A stretch of DNA of 64,000 bases from Brachionus manjavacas. Lineage: Eukaryota; Rotifera; Eurotatoria; Ploima; Brachionidae. The notes beneath the pieces are model-generated. The model saw only the letters and a list, made by a program, of their open reading frames with translations. It was not told where the DNA came from and ran no database searches. Location of the stretch: assembly GCA_019054805.1 (NCBI GenBank), contig JAHQIY010000043.1, positions 1-64,000 on the forward strand, given 5' to 3'. Positions within the stretch are counted from its first letter, which is position 1, and the number at the start of each line of letters is the position of its first letter. Shown here one piece after another: positions 1 through 9,695 of the stretch. A program made the position numbers and the translations under genes.

Positions 1-1040
1 CTGATGAACAAGCTGCATTGAAACTGAAAGCTCAACTAATCGAACTGAAAATTAGTACTGAAGTGAGATCGGGTATCGATGCCATGTGCGAGATTTCATC
101 TTGTGATGAGGTTGATACTGTTATGGCAGCGATTGTTGGCGCGGCTGGTTTATTACCAACCATGGCGGCAGTCAAAGCGGGTAAACGCGTAATGCTTGCC
201 AACAAAGAAGCACTCGTCATGTCTGGTCAACTGTTTATCGATGCGGTTGAAAAGCATGGCGCTGAGCTTCTCCCTGTAGATAGCGAACACAATGCTATTT
301 TTCAGTGCTTACCTAGTGATATTCAAACCAATCTTGGCCGCTGTGATCTAAATGCACATGGTATCTCGCATATTTTGCTGACTGGCTCTGGTGGGCCATT
401 CCGTTATAGCGATATTGATTCGCTAGCCAGTGTGACTCCAGAGCAGGCGATTGCTCACCCTAACTGGTCGATGGGGCCAAAGATCTCAGTGGATTCAGCG
501 ACCATGATGAACAAAGGTCTCGAGTATATTGAAGCCAAGTGGCTATTCAATACTGCTCGCGAGCAACTTAAAGTCTTAATTCACCCTCAATCAGTGATTC
601 ACTCTATGGTGCAGTATCGAGATGGCTCGGTACTCGCTCAAATGGGTGAGCCAGATATGGCGACACCTATTGCATTAACACTCTCATATCCAGAGCGTGT
701 CAATGCGGGTGTAGCGCCGCTCGATTTCACTAAAGTCGGTGAACTGACCTTCCTTGAACCTGATTTTGCTCGTTATCCTTGCCTTAAACTTGCGATTGAT
801 GCTTGTTACGAAGGGCAACATGCGACCACACTGCTCAATGCGGCGAATGAGGTTTCTGTTGATGCCTTTTTAAAGCGTCGACTTAGATTTACTGATATTG
901 CATTGGTTAACGAACAAGTGTTAGCCAAGCTGACCGCATCTGTTAGCTCGTCACATTGTCGTGACTTGGAAAGCATTGTGGAGCTAGATAGAATGGCAAG
1001 AGAGTTAGCGATCAATACCATAAGCGAGCGTAAGCAATGA
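1..1040 (+). CDS. dxr: 1-deoxy-D-xylulose 5-phosphate reductoisomerase (5' end outside window)
   Basis: This enzyme converts DXP to 2-C-methyl-D-erythritol 4-phosphate with NADPH, the committed step of the MEP isoprenoid pathway in the cytosol. The frame is open from base 3 with no start, so the N-terminus (about 50 residues with the NADPH-binding loop) lies upstream of the window. Visible family motifs are [15 protein letters not shown] (metal-ligand Asp and Glu), GSGGPF and [13 protein letters not shown] (third metal-ligand Glu). The gene ends in an ATGA overlap with rseP, which implies translational coupling. The dxr-rseP-bamA order is the usual gammaproteobacterial one. Confidence 0.96.
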   Translation, partial: DEQAALKLKAQLIELKISTEVRSGIDAMCEISSCDEVDTVMAAIVGAAGLLPTMAAVKAGKRVMLANKEALVMSGQLFIDAVEKHGAELLPVDSEHNAIFQCLPSDIQTNLGRCDLNAHGISHILLTGSGGPFRYSDIDSLASVTPEQAIAHPNWSMGPKISVDSATMMNKGLEYIEAKWLFNTAREQLKVLIHPQSVIHSMVQYRDGSVLAQMGEPDMATPIALTLSYPERVNAGVAPLDFTKVGELTFLEPDFARYPCLKLAIDACYEGQHATTLLNAANEVSVDAFLKRRLRFTDIALVNEQVLAKLTASVSSSHCRDLESIVELDRMARELAINTISERKQ

Positions 1041-2395
1041 CGGGTATCATCTGGAATTTTGTTTCTTTTATCATTGCGCTTGGCATTTTAGTTGCCGTGC
1101 ATGAGTTTGGTCACTTTTGGGTAGCACGCCGCTGCGGAGTCAAAGTCGAAAAGTTCTCGATTGGTTTTGGCAAATCTATCTGGAGCAAGGTCGGTAAAGA
1201 TGGTACCGAGTATAGCGTTTCAGTTATTCCGCTTGGCGGCTATGTAAAAATGCTCGATGGTCGTGTGGATGAATTGGCTGAAGGTGAGCATGAGTTTGCG
1301 TTCGACCGCAAGCCACTTTGGAAACGTACGGCCATTGTCGCGGCAGGTCCTGTATTTAACTTCTTGTTTGCGATCTTTGCATACTGGTTAGTTTTCTTGA
1401 TTGGTGTGCCTGCGGTTAAGCCAGTTGTGGGCCAAGTGACGCCTTACTCGATAGCAGCTGAAGCGGGTTTAGAGCCAGGGATGGAACTAAAAGCGGTTTC
1501 TGGCGTCAAAACTGCGGATTGGGAATCAGTCAATATGGGGCTGATTTCTCATATTGGTGATCAGCGGCTAACTATGACGGTTGCTCCTGCGGATGGTATT
1601 GGAGTCGAGCAGACTAAGGTTTTTGACTTAACCAATTGGAACTTTGACCCAGAGAAAGAGTCTGCTATGGCAGCGCTGGGTTTTGTGCCATTTACACCAC
1701 CTGTAAAGGCTAAACTCACGAATGTTTCGCCAGGCGGTGCTGGTGAGCGGGCAGGTTTACAAACTGGCGACCTGCTGACCAAAATTGGGGATTTAAACAT
1801 TACCCAATGGCAGCAAGTAGTAGAAAGTATTCACAACAGCCCAAACCAGCCTTTGCTGCTGGAAGTAGAGCGTGATGGGAAGCTTCTATCTTTAGTCATT
1901 ACACCAGATCGCCGTGAGTTATCGAATGAGCGCGTGATTGGGTTTGCTGGAATCACCCCCGAGGTCGCAGAATGGCCAGAAAACTATCGCTTCGATCTTC
2001 AATTTGGTGTAATTGAATCAATCGGAAAGGCAGTTGAAAAAACGGGTCAGGTCATCGACTTAACCATAAGTATGCTGAAAAAGCTTATTGTTGGTGATGT
2101 TGGGCTGAATAATTTAAGTGGGCCTATTTCGATCGCGAAAGGAGCCGGAACAACAGCCGATTATGGCTTAGTTTACTTCCTAGGGTTCCTGGCATTAATC
2201 AGTGTGAACTTAGGGATTATTAACCTTGTACCGTTGCCAATGTTGGACGGCGGACATCTATTGTTTTTTGCTATTGAGGCTGTAATAAGACGTCCAGTTC
2301 CAGAAAAAATTCAGGAAATGGGTTACCGTGTAGGCGGTGCAATTATCTTCTCTCTTATGGCAGTGGCAATTTTCAATGATTTTGCCCGTCTGTAA
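1037..2395 (+). CDS. rseP: Site-2 intramembrane zinc metalloprotease RseP
   Basis: RseP cleaves the anti-sigma factor RseA inside the inner membrane to release sigma-E, and clears remnant signal peptides. The 452-residue protein carries HEFGH at residues 22-26 in the first membrane helix. The second active-site motif LDG is at 403-405 in a late membrane helix. Two PDZ-like segments lie between them, with a [17 protein letters not shown] loop visible near residues 230-245. The length matches the E. coli protein (450). The ATG overlaps the dxr stop by 4 bp. Its place just before bamA links envelope-stress signalling to outer-membrane assembly genes. Confidence 0.97.
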   Translation: MTGIIWNFVSFIIALGILVAVHEFGHFWVARRCGVKVEKFSIGFGKSIWSKVGKDGTEYSVSVIPLGGYVKMLDGRVDELAEGEHEFAFDRKPLWKRTAIVAAGPVFNFLFAIFAYWLVFLIGVPAVKPVVGQVTPYSIAAEAGLEPGMELKAVSGVKTADWESVNMGLISHIGDQRLTMTVAPADGIGVEQTKVFDLTNWNFDPEKESAMAALGFVPFTPPVKAKLTNVSPGGAGERAGLQTGDLLTKIGDLNITQWQQVVESIHNSPNQPLLLEVERDGKLLSLVITPDRRELSNERVIGFAGITPEVAEWPENYRFDLQFGVIESIGKAVEKTGQVIDLTISMLKKLIVGDVGLNNLSGPISIAKGAGTTADYGLVYFLGFLALISVNLGIINLVPLPMLDGGHLLFFAIEAVIRRPVPEKIQEMGYRVGGAIIFSLMAVAIFNDFARL

Positions 2396-2432
2396 TCGGG
2401 TAAAGGTTGAAGAAAGGAATAACTAGAACAAA

Positions 2433-4844
2433 ATGGCGATGAAAAATATTCTGTTTGCGACCCTGTTAGCGACAAGCGTGAGCGCAAACGGTGCCGAAAA
2501 CTTTGTAATTCAAGATATTAAAATTGAAGGCTTACAGCGTGTAGCACTTGGTGCTGCGTTGTTGAAAATGCCGGTACGTATTGGTGACTCTGTTGATAGC
2601 CAAGATGTCTCAGAGGTGATTAGAGCCTTATATGCGACAGGTAACTTTGAAGATATAAAAGTACTGCGTGATAATGACGTGCTTGTTATACAAGTCAAAG
2701 AGCGTCCTACCATTGCCAGTATTTCTTTTTCAGGCAATAAAGCGATCAAAGAAGAGCAGTTACAACAGAACCTCGACGCTTCCGGTATTCGCGTCGGTGA
2801 AGCCCTCGACCGTACAACGCTGTCGACGATTGAAAAAGGTCTTGAAGATTTCTACTACAGCGTAGGTAAGTACAACGCGACCGTTAAAGCGGTTGTAACG
2901 CCACTGCCTCGTAACCGTAGTGACCTTAAGTTTGTCTTTACCGAAGGCGTATCAGCCAAAATTAAGCAAATAAACTTTATCGGCAATGAAAAATTTGCCG
3001 ACGAAGAGCTGTTAAGTCGGTTTGAGCTGAACGTCGATGTGGCGTGGTGGAACTTCCTTGCAGACGATAAATACCAGAAGCAAGTCCTTGCGGGTGATAT
3101 TGAAGCGCTGAAATCTTATTACCTAGATCGAGGCTATCTGAAGTTTCAAATTGACTCAACTCAGGTTGCAATCTCACCTGACAAGAAAGGTGTTTATATC
3201 ACACTTGGCTTGAATGAAGGGCTACCTTACACCGTTAAGGACGTAAAATTCCGTGGTGAGTTACTGGGTAAAGAAGCTGAGTTTGAACAATTAGTGACCT
3301 TTGAACCCGGTGAGACCTATAACGGCTCAGCGGTGACTAGCTTAGAAGAGAACGTTAAGCGCCTACTGGGTGAAGCAGGTTACGCATACCCTCAAGTTCG
3401 TACTATTCCTGAGTTTGATGATGAAAATCAATCAGTATCTCTAGTCGTTAATGTTGAGGCGGGTAAACGTATTTATGTGCGTGATATTCGTTTTGTGGGT
3501 AACAATGCAACCAAAGATGAAGTTCTGCGCCGCGAAATGCGTCAGATGGAAGGTAGCTGGTTAAACTCGAAATCGATCGAAACCGGTAAAAACCGCCTTA
3601 ACCGTTTAGGTTACTTCGAAACCGTAGACGTACAAACCGTACGTGTTCCTGGTAGTGAAGACCAGGTTGATTTGGTTTACAACGTTAAAGAAGCCAACTC
3701 GGGTAGTATCAACTTTGGTGTTGGTTATGGTACTGAATCAGGTATCAGCTTCCAAGTTGGCCTACAGCAAGATAACTTTGCAGGTAGTGGTAACCGCGTA
3801 GGTATTAACGCGATGATGAACGACTACCAGAAAAACATCAGCTTAGACTACCGTGACCCATACTGGAACCTCGATGGTGTCAGTCTTGGTGGTAAGATTT
3901 TCTACAACCAGTTTGAAGCAAAAGAAGCAAACATTGTTGACTATACCAACGAAAGTTATGGTGCTAGCTTAACGTGGGGTTTCCCATTTGATGAGCTGAA
4001 CCGCTTTGAATTTGGTGTGGGATTGACCCATAACAAGATCGGCAACGTGCCAACTTATGACCAAGCGCAGCTGTTTGCACAAAGCATCGGCCAACCGAAT
4101 GGCGATATTATTACCAATGACTTCGATGTGAACGTCTCCTGGACACGTAACAATCTAAACCGTGGCTACTTCCCGACAGCAGGTAACTACCAGCGTGCTT
4201 TCGCTAAAGCGACCGTACCTAGCTCAGATGCGCAGTACTTCAAACTGCAATATGATGTTAGACAATACGTGCCACTAACTAAGAAGCATGAGTTTACCTT
4301 ATTGATGCGTGGTCGTTTAGGTTACGGAAACGGTTATGGTAAGACGGATGGCAACGATAACTTGTTCCCATTCTACGAAAACTACTACGCAGGTGGCTTT
4401 ACTACGCTACGTGGTTTCCGCTCCAATAGTGCAGGCCCTAAAGCGGTGTACACGGTTAACGGTAACCCAAGTACTTGTAATACAGACTCTTGCTTGACCG
4501 CGACTGATGATTCAGTCGGTGGTAACGCGATTGCATTAGCGAGTATGGAACTGATTGTCCCAACGCCATTTGTTTCGGATGACTTTAGAAGTCAGATTCG
4601 TACCAGTATGTTCGTTGATGCAGCAAGTGTTTGGGATACTGAGTTTGTTTATAATGCTAAATACGCTGGCGATCGCTACTACAACGATTACTCAGATCCA
4701 ATGAACTACCGCGCATCATATGGTGCTGCGTTGCAGTGGATGTCTCCAATGGGGCCGCTAGTCTTCTCGATTGCGAAACCAATTAAATCTTACGAAGGTG
4801 ATGATGAAGAGTTCTTCACTTTCACCATCGGTAGAACCTTCTAA
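2433..4844 (+). CDS. bamA: Outer membrane protein assembly factor BamA
   Basis: BamA is the core of the BAM complex that folds beta-barrel proteins into the outer membrane. The 803-residue product has a signal peptide ending near residue 21, five POTRA-type repeats in the first half (each with an internal G-N or G-x-R turn), and a C-terminal 16-strand barrel. The conserved L6-loop motif appears as LRGF at 659-662, and the chain ends in Phe as a beta-signal requires. An AAAGGAA stretch lies somewhat far upstream. A second ATG two codons downstream (2439) is possible. It is followed after 17 bp by skp. Confidence 0.97.
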   Translation: MAMKNILFATLLATSVSANGAENFVIQDIKIEGLQRVALGAALLKMPVRIGDSVDSQDVSEVIRALYATGNFEDIKVLRDNDVLVIQVKERPTIASISFSGNKAIKEEQLQQNLDASGIRVGEALDRTTLSTIEKGLEDFYYSVGKYNATVKAVVTPLPRNRSDLKFVFTEGVSAKIKQINFIGNEKFADEELLSRFELNVDVAWWNFLADDKYQKQVLAGDIEALKSYYLDRGYLKFQIDSTQVAISPDKKGVYITLGLNEGLPYTVKDVKFRGELLGKEAEFEQLVTFEPGETYNGSAVTSLEENVKRLLGEAGYAYPQVRTIPEFDDENQSVSLVVNVEAGKRIYVRDIRFVGNNATKDEVLRREMRQMEGSWLNSKSIETGKNRLNRLGYFETVDVQTVRVPGSEDQVDLVYNVKEANSGSINFGVGYGTESGISFQVGLQQDNFAGSGNRVGINAMMNDYQKNISLDYRDPYWNLDGVSLGGKIFYNQFEAKEANIVDYTNESYGASLTWGFPFDELNRFEFGVGLTHNKIGNVPTYDQAQLFAQSIGQPNGDIITNDFDVNVSWTRNNLNRGYFPTAGNYQRAFAKATVPSSDAQYFKLQYDVRQYVPLTKKHEFTLLMRGRLGYGNGYGKTDGNDNLFPFYENYYAGGFTTLRGFRSNSAGPKAVYTVNGNPSTCNTDSCLTATDDSVGGNAIALASMELIVPTPFVSDDFRSQIRTSMFVDAASVWDTEFVYNAKYAGDRYYNDYSDPMNYRASYGAALQWMSPMGPLVFSIAKPIKSYEGDDEEFFTFTIGRTF

Positions 4845-4861
4845 ATTTAAAGGAAAATACA

Positions 4862-5371
4862 GTGAATAAAACAATTAAAGCGGCTGGTCTTGGCCTTCTA
4901 GTAATGACGTCTTCTTTCTTTGCTAATGCTGCTGAAGCTGCGCAGAAAATTGGTTATGTAAACACTGCTCAAGTATTCCAAGCGCTTCCACAACGTGAAG
5001 TGGTAGCACAAAAGCTTCAAGATGAGTTTAAAGACAAGTCAGCAGAGCTTCAGGCGATTCAAGCTAAAGGTAAAAGCAAAGTTGAAAAGCTAAAGCGTGA
5101 TGGCGAACTAATGAGCCAAGATGATATCGACAAGCTACGTCTAGAAATTGGCCAACTAGAGAATGAACTTAAGCTAAAAGCACAGTCTTTCGAAAAGCTA
5201 AGACAGCGTCGCCAAGCAGAAGAAGAGCAAAAACTGTTTAAAACAATTCAAGATGCAATTAACAAGGTTGCTGAGAAGAAAGGCTTTGATATGGTTCTAG
5301 AGCAACAAGCAGTGCGCTTCTCTAAGCCAGAAAACGATATTTCTAAAGCTGTAATTGACTCACTAAAATAA
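4862..5371 (+). CDS. skp: Periplasmic chaperone Skp (OmpH)
   Basis: Skp holds unfolded outer-membrane proteins in the periplasm on their way to BamA. The protein has 169 residues. It has a GTG start preceded by AAAGGA, a signal peptide ending around ANA-AEA near residue 23, then KIGYVN typical of the family. A long charged helical region (about residues 50-125, rich in E, K, Q and L) forms the coiled-coil tentacles. It lies 17 bp after bamA and 7 bp before lpxD, so co-transcription is likely. Confidence 0.95.
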   Translation: MNKTIKAAGLGLLVMTSSFFANAAEAAQKIGYVNTAQVFQALPQREVVAQKLQDEFKDKSAELQAIQAKGKSKVEKLKRDGELMSQDDIDKLRLEIGQLENELKLKAQSFEKLRQRRQAEEEQKLFKTIQDAINKVAEKKGFDMVLEQQAVRFSKPENDISKAVIDSLK

Positions 5372-5378
5372 ACGATTT

Positions 5379-6410
5379 ATGACGACTCTTTCTTTGGCCG
5401 AATTGGCTACGATTACTAGGGGCGAGCTACATGGTGACGCGACAGCCGTTGTCACTATGGTAGCGCCGATGGACGCTGCGCAGGAAGGTCATGTAACTTT
5501 CCTGTCCAATCCAAAATACGCCAAACATCTTGCTGAATGTAAAGCGACACTTGTGATGGTTAAAGAAGCACAACGTGAACTTTGTTCAGGTAATGTGCTT
5601 GTGGTTGATGACCCTTACGTTGCTTTTGCTAAAGTAGCGCAAGCTCTTGACACCACACCATCGCCAGCCCATGAGATTGCTCCTTCAGCGGTCATCGCTG
5701 CTGATGCTAAACTGGGTGACAATGTTTCAATCGGTGCCAATGCCGTTATTGAATCAGGTGTCGAGCTGGGTGATAACGTTGTTATTGGTGCGGGCTGCTT
5801 TGTTGGCAAGAATGCTAAGGTTGGAAGTAACACCAAACTGTGGTCAAACGTTTCGGTTTACCATGAAGTGTCACTTGGTTCAGACTGTCTGGTTCAAGCG
5901 AATACAGTCATTGGTGCGGACGGTTTTGGTTACGCCAATGAAAAAGGCGAGTGGGTTAAGATCCCTCAGCTTGGTTCCGTGCGCATCGGTAATCGCGTAG
6001 AAATTGGTTCATGTACGACGATTGATCGCGGTGCGTTAGACGATACCGTAATTGAAGATAACGTTATTCTTGATAACCAACTGCAAATCGCTCACAACGT
6101 ACACATCGGATATGGTACAGCTATGGCGGGTGGTACGATTGTTGCGGGCAGTACTAAGATTGGCAAGTACTGTATTATTGGTGGTGGTACCGTGATCAAT
6201 GGTCACATTGAGATTGCCGATGGCGTGACCATTACTGGCATGGGCATGGTCATGCGTGGCATTGAAGAGAAAGGTATGTACTCTTCCGGTATCCCACTAC
6301 AGCCAAACAAAGAGTGGCGCAAAACAGCTGCACGTGTTCATCGTATTGATGACATGAATAAACGTCTTAAGGCAGTTGAAAAGCAGCTTGAGAGTAATAA
6401 AGACGCTTAG
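5379..6410 (+). CDS. lpxD: UDP-3-O-(3-hydroxymyristoyl)glucosamine N-acyltransferase LpxD
   Basis: LpxD adds the N-linked hydroxyacyl chain in lipid A synthesis (third step). The 343-residue protein has an N-terminal uridine-binding domain, then a left-handed beta helix of hexapeptide repeats from about residue 105 to 275 (repeated I-G-x-N/x-V patterns). The catalytic His239 sits in [10 protein letters not shown]-terminal helical segment follows. The length is close to the E. coli enzyme (341). It starts 7 bp after the skp stop. Confidence 0.97.
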   Translation: MTTLSLAELATITRGELHGDATAVVTMVAPMDAAQEGHVTFLSNPKYAKHLAECKATLVMVKEAQRELCSGNVLVVDDPYVAFAKVAQALDTTPSPAHEIAPSAVIAADAKLGDNVSIGANAVIESGVELGDNVVIGAGCFVGKNAKVGSNTKLWSNVSVYHEVSLGSDCLVQANTVIGADGFGYANEKGEWVKIPQLGSVRIGNRVEIGSCTTIDRGALDDTVIEDNVILDNQLQIAHNVHIGYGTAMAGGTIVAGSTKIGKYCIIGGGTVINGHIEIADGVTITGMGMVMRGIEEKGMYSSGIPLQPNKEWRKTAARVHRIDDMNKRLKAVEKQLESNKDA

Positions 6411-6423
6411 CTCTAGGTTGGAT

Positions 6424-6456
6424 CAAAAAGGCTCGCGTATTGCGGGTCTTTTTCAT
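6424..6456 (+). terminator. Imperfect hairpin between lpxD and fabZ
   Basis: An AAAGGCTCGC arm, a short loop, and GCGGGTCTTTTT form an imperfect stem followed by a T-run. This could act as a partial terminator or attenuator before fabZ. The stem has mismatches, so full termination is unlikely. Confidence 0.45.
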
Positions 6457-6506
6457 CTATAATGCCCGCCAGATACAAAATTAGCATTCAATATAGGAAT
6501 ATGACT

Positions 6507-6959
6507 TTGACTACTGAAAACAAAACGATGAACATCACTGAAATTCAGGAATTGTTGCCGCATCGCTACCCATTCTTACTAATTGATCGCGTGATTGATT
6601 TCCAAGAAGAGAAATACCTAACGGCGATTAAGAATGTTTCAGTGAATGAGCCTCAGTTTACAGGTCATTTCCCTCAACTACCTGTATTCCCAGGTGTACT
6701 GATCCTTGAAGCAATGGCACAGGCAACTGGTCTATTGGCATTCAAATCATTCGGTGCCCCTTCAGACAACGAGCTATACTATTTCGCAAGTGTAGACGGT
6801 GCTAAATTCCGCAAGCCAGTGGTTCCTGGTGACCAGTTGGTAATTGAAGTAGAGTTCTTAAAAGAGCGCCGTGGCATTGCTGCATTCAAAGGCACAGCAA
6901 AAGTTGACGGCGAAGTAGTATGTTCTGCTGAACTAAAATGTGCTCGTCGAGAGTTTTAA
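6507..6959 (+). CDS. fabZ: 3-hydroxyacyl-[ACP] dehydratase FabZ
   Basis: FabZ dehydrates 3-hydroxyacyl-ACP in fatty acid elongation and competes with LpxA/LpxD for hydroxymyristoyl-ACP. I chose the TTG at 6507 because AGGA at 6495-6498 is 8 bp from it and only 2 bp from the ATG at 6501; this gives 150 residues, the usual family length. The hot-dog-fold active-site residues are His54 (TGHFPQ) and Glu68 (LILEAMAQ). The opening [14 protein letters not shown] is family-typical. lpxA follows after 1 bp. Confidence 0.96.
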   Translation: MTTENKTMNITEIQELLPHRYPFLLIDRVIDFQEEKYLTAIKNVSVNEPQFTGHFPQLPVFPGVLILEAMAQATGLLAFKSFGAPSDNELYYFASVDGAKFRKPVVPGDQLVIEVEFLKERRGIAAFKGTAKVDGEVVCSAELKCARREF

Positions 6960-6960
6960 T

Positions 6961-7749
6961 ATGATTCATGAAACGGCTCAAATTCACCCTTCTGCTGTCA
7001 TTGAAGGTGATGTAAAAATCGCAGCGAATGTGACTGTAGGTCCATTCACCTATATCTCGGGAACGATCGAGATTGGTGAAGATACTGAAGTGATGTCACA
7101 TGTTGTGATCAAAGGTCATACAACCATCGGTAAAGAGAACCGTATTTTCCCCCATGCTGTGATTGGTGAAGAGAACCAGGACAAGAAGTATGGTGGAGAA
7201 GAGACAACGGTAGTGATCGGTGATCGCAACGTAATCCGCGAAGCGGTACAAATCCACCGTGGTACTACTCAAGATAAAGCAACCACCGTGATTGGTAATG
7301 ATAACTTGCTGTGTGTTAACGCGCACATCGCCCATGACGTTATTGTTGGTAACCATACTCACGTTGGCAACAATGCTATCCTTGGTGGTCACGTTACCCT
7401 TGGTGACTATGCCGGTGTTATGGCTCTTTCAGCGATTCATCCATTCTGTAATATTGGTGCTTACTCATACACAGGCGGCTGCTCTGCTGTTGTTCAAGAC
7501 GTACTTCCTTACGTACTTGCGCAAGGTAACCACGCAACACCGTTTGGCCTAAACCTAGTAGGCCTTAAGCGTAACGGTTTTGAGAAGCCAGAAATCCGTG
7601 CATTGCAGAAAGCGTACAAAGAAATTTACCGTTCGGGTAAAACGCTTGAAGACGCAAAAGCAAGCCTAGTTGAAATGGCAAAAGAGTTTGAATCAATCAA
7701 ACCTATGCTAGAGATGCTAGAGATTTCTGAGCGCGGTATTATTCGTTAA
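6961..7749 (+). CDS. lpxA: Acyl-ACP--UDP-N-acetylglucosamine O-acyltransferase LpxA
   Basis: LpxA catalyses the first acylation in lipid A synthesis. The start ATG at 6961 gives 262 residues, equal to the E. coli enzyme. Upstream in-frame codons belong to the end of fabZ. Hexapeptide repeats fill roughly residues 1-185. The catalytic His125 and Asp126 are in AHIAHD, and a C-terminal helical domain follows. The next gene lpxB begins 91 bp on, after a hairpin. Confidence 0.97.
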   Translation: MIHETAQIHPSAVIEGDVKIAANVTVGPFTYISGTIEIGEDTEVMSHVVIKGHTTIGKENRIFPHAVIGEENQDKKYGGEETTVVIGDRNVIREAVQIHRGTTQDKATTVIGNDNLLCVNAHIAHDVIVGNHTHVGNNAILGGHVTLGDYAGVMALSAIHPFCNIGAYSYTGGCSAVVQDVLPYVLAQGNHATPFGLNLVGLKRNGFEKPEIRALQKAYKEIYRSGKTLEDAKASLVEMAKEFESIKPMLEMLEISERGIIR

Positions 7750-7770
7750 TAACACTTGTGAAGCTGCATA

Positions 7771-7803
7771 AAAGATCGCAATCTTACGGTTGCGGTCTTT
7801 TTT
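7771..7803 (+). terminator. Hairpin with T-run after lpxA
   Basis: AAAGATCGCAA pairs with TTGCGGTCTTT (G-T allowed) across an 8-base loop, followed by a run of T. It is probably a partial terminator between lpxA and lpxB. Confidence 0.6.
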
Positions 7804-7840
7804 ACTTTTTAAAGCAACAAATTAGGTAGGTCATTCAGCA

Positions 7841-8995
7841 ATGGAAAAACCACTACGTATTGGCATTATCGCCGGCGAACTGTCAGGGGATACTTTGGGT
7901 GAAGGCTTTATCAAAGCGATCAAAGCCCAATATCCGGATGCAGAGTTTGTTGGCATTGGTGGTCCGAAGATGATCGCTCAAGGCTGTGAGTCTCTGTTCG
8001 ATATGGAAGAGCTCGCGGTTATGGGCTTGGTTGAAGTGTTGGGACGACTACCAAGGTTGTTAAAAGTGAAAGCTCAGTTGGTAAAGTATTTTAGCGATAA
8101 TCCACCGGATGTCTTTGTCGGTATTGATGCGCCAGATTTTAACTTACGCCTTGAGCTTGATCTGAAGAAAAAAGGCATTAAAACAGTACATTATGTCAGT
8201 CCTTCTGTCTGGGCGTGGCGTCCAAAGCGTATCTTCAAAATTGATGCGGCGACCGACCTTGTGCTGGCCTTTTTACCGTTTGAAAAAGCCTTCTACGATA
8301 AGTATCAAGTGGCTTGTGAGTTTGTTGGTCATACCTTAGCAGACGCTATCCCGCTTGTACCGGATCAACAACAAGCGAGAGCCTTGCTTGGCCTAGAGCA
8401 AAACAAGCAGTGGTTAGCGGTGCTGCCTGGCAGTCGTGGTGGTGAAGTCGGCCTGATTGCGGAACCCTTCATTCAAACCTGTCGTGAAATTAAGCAAAAG
8501 CATCCGGACATTGGCTTTGTCGTGGCTGCAGTGAATGATAAACGTCGCCAGCAGTTTGAAGAGATATGGCGATCTGTGGCGCCAGAGCTCGATTTCGTCA
8601 TCGTTCAAGATACGGCACGTAACGTTATCACTGCCTCAGATGCTGTGTTACTCGCTTCAGGTACCGTGGCGCTGGAATGTATGCTGCTCAAGCGGCCGAT
8701 GGTGGTGGGTTACAAAGTCAATCGCTTAACCGGTTGGTTAGTACAGAAACTGGCTATTACCAAATACGTTTCTTTGCCTAACATCTTGGCAGGAGAAGAG
8801 TTGGTGAAGGAATTTATTCTTGATGAATGTGATCCTGAATACTTAGTTCCTGCCGTCGATAAGATGCTAACTAGTGATAACCAAGAACTTATCGACCGCT
8901 TTACTGAGATGCACAAACTGATTCGCAAAGATGCCGATGTGCAAGCCGCTAAAGCCGTACTTAAGCTCATCGGCCGAGATAAACAAGATGACTAA
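7841..8995 (+). CDS. lpxB: Lipid-A-disaccharide synthase LpxB
   Basis: LpxB is a GT19 glycosyltransferase that joins lipid X to UDP-diacylglucosamine at the inner membrane. The product has 384 residues (E. coli 382). Typical segments are [12 protein letters not shown] near the N-terminus, [29 protein letters not shown], and [10 protein letters not shown] in the nucleotide-binding half. The stop overlaps the rnhB start by 8 bp, suggesting coupling. Confidence 0.97.
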   Translation: MEKPLRIGIIAGELSGDTLGEGFIKAIKAQYPDAEFVGIGGPKMIAQGCESLFDMEELAVMGLVEVLGRLPRLLKVKAQLVKYFSDNPPDVFVGIDAPDFNLRLELDLKKKGIKTVHYVSPSVWAWRPKRIFKIDAATDLVLAFLPFEKAFYDKYQVACEFVGHTLADAIPLVPDQQQARALLGLEQNKQWLAVLPGSRGGEVGLIAEPFIQTCREIKQKHPDIGFVVAAVNDKRRQQFEEIWRSVAPELDFVIVQDTARNVITASDAVLLASGTVALECMLLKRPMVVGYKVNRLTGWLVQKLAITKYVSLPNILAGEELVKEFILDECDPEYLVPAVDKMLTSDNQELIDRFTEMHKLIRKDADVQAAKAVLKLIGRDKQDD

Positions 8996-9605
8996 ACAAA
9001 GCAAAGAATTACCGCCTTTTGAATATCCTCAGGGATACCTTCGTATCGCTGGTGTTGATGAAGTAGGGCGCGGTCCCTTGGTCGGTGATGTTGTGACCGC
9101 TGCGGTCATTCTAGATCCAAGTAATCCGATTGAAGGATTAAACGACTCGAAAAAACTGTCTGAGAAGAAACGTCTGGCGTTACTGCCTGAAATTAAGCAA
9201 AAAGCCTTAGCTTGGTCGGTAGGTCGTTGTTCTCCAGAGGAAATTGACGAACTGAACATTCTTCAAGCCACTATGGTCGCAATGCAAAGAGCTGTCGCAG
9301 GTTTAGAAGTTCAACCTGATTTCGTATTGATAGATGGCAACCGCTGTCCCCAATTACCTATGCAATCGCAAGCCGTGGTTAAGGGAGACTTGCGTGTTGC
9401 GGAGATCAGTGCTGCTTCGATTATTGCTAAAGTGGTTCGCGATCAAGAGATGGAGGAGCTGGATAAGCTTCACCCTGAGTTTGGTTTCGCTAAGCACAAA
9501 GGCTACCCAACTAAGGCGCACTTTGAAGCGATTGAGCAACACGGTGTCATTGAGCAGCATCGTAAGAGTTTCAAACCCGTTAAGCGTGCGCTTGGCATTG
9601 AGTAG
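8988..9605 (+). CDS. rnhB: Ribonuclease HII
   Basis: RNase HII removes single ribonucleotides and RNA primers from DNA. The ATG at 8988 (inside the lpxB end) gives 205 residues. The family motif GVDEVGRG is at 22-29 with catalytic Asp24 and Glu25, and further acidic residues are in LIDGN and VVRDQEM. An in-frame upstream extension to 8931 overlaps lpxB and lacks support. It sits between lpxB and dnaE as in E. coli. Confidence 0.96.
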   Translation: MTKQSKELPPFEYPQGYLRIAGVDEVGRGPLVGDVVTAAVILDPSNPIEGLNDSKKLSEKKRLALLPEIKQKALAWSVGRCSPEEIDELNILQATMVAMQRAVAGLEVQPDFVLIDGNRCPQLPMQSQAVVKGDLRVAEISAASIIAKVVRDQEMEELDKLHPEFGFAKHKGYPTKAHFEAIEQHGVIEQHRKSFKPVKRALGIE

Positions 9606-9695
9606 CAATACTGTTTCAGGGGTATATAAGTCGAAGTTTTTCACTTAAAATACCCCAAATATCTCCATCAATTATAACCGTTCCGGACTCTATCC

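Noticed and set aside
9618..9656. Inverted repeat GGGGTAT/ATACCCC between rnhB and dnaE
   Set aside because: Short arms far apart and no T-run; not convincing as a terminator.
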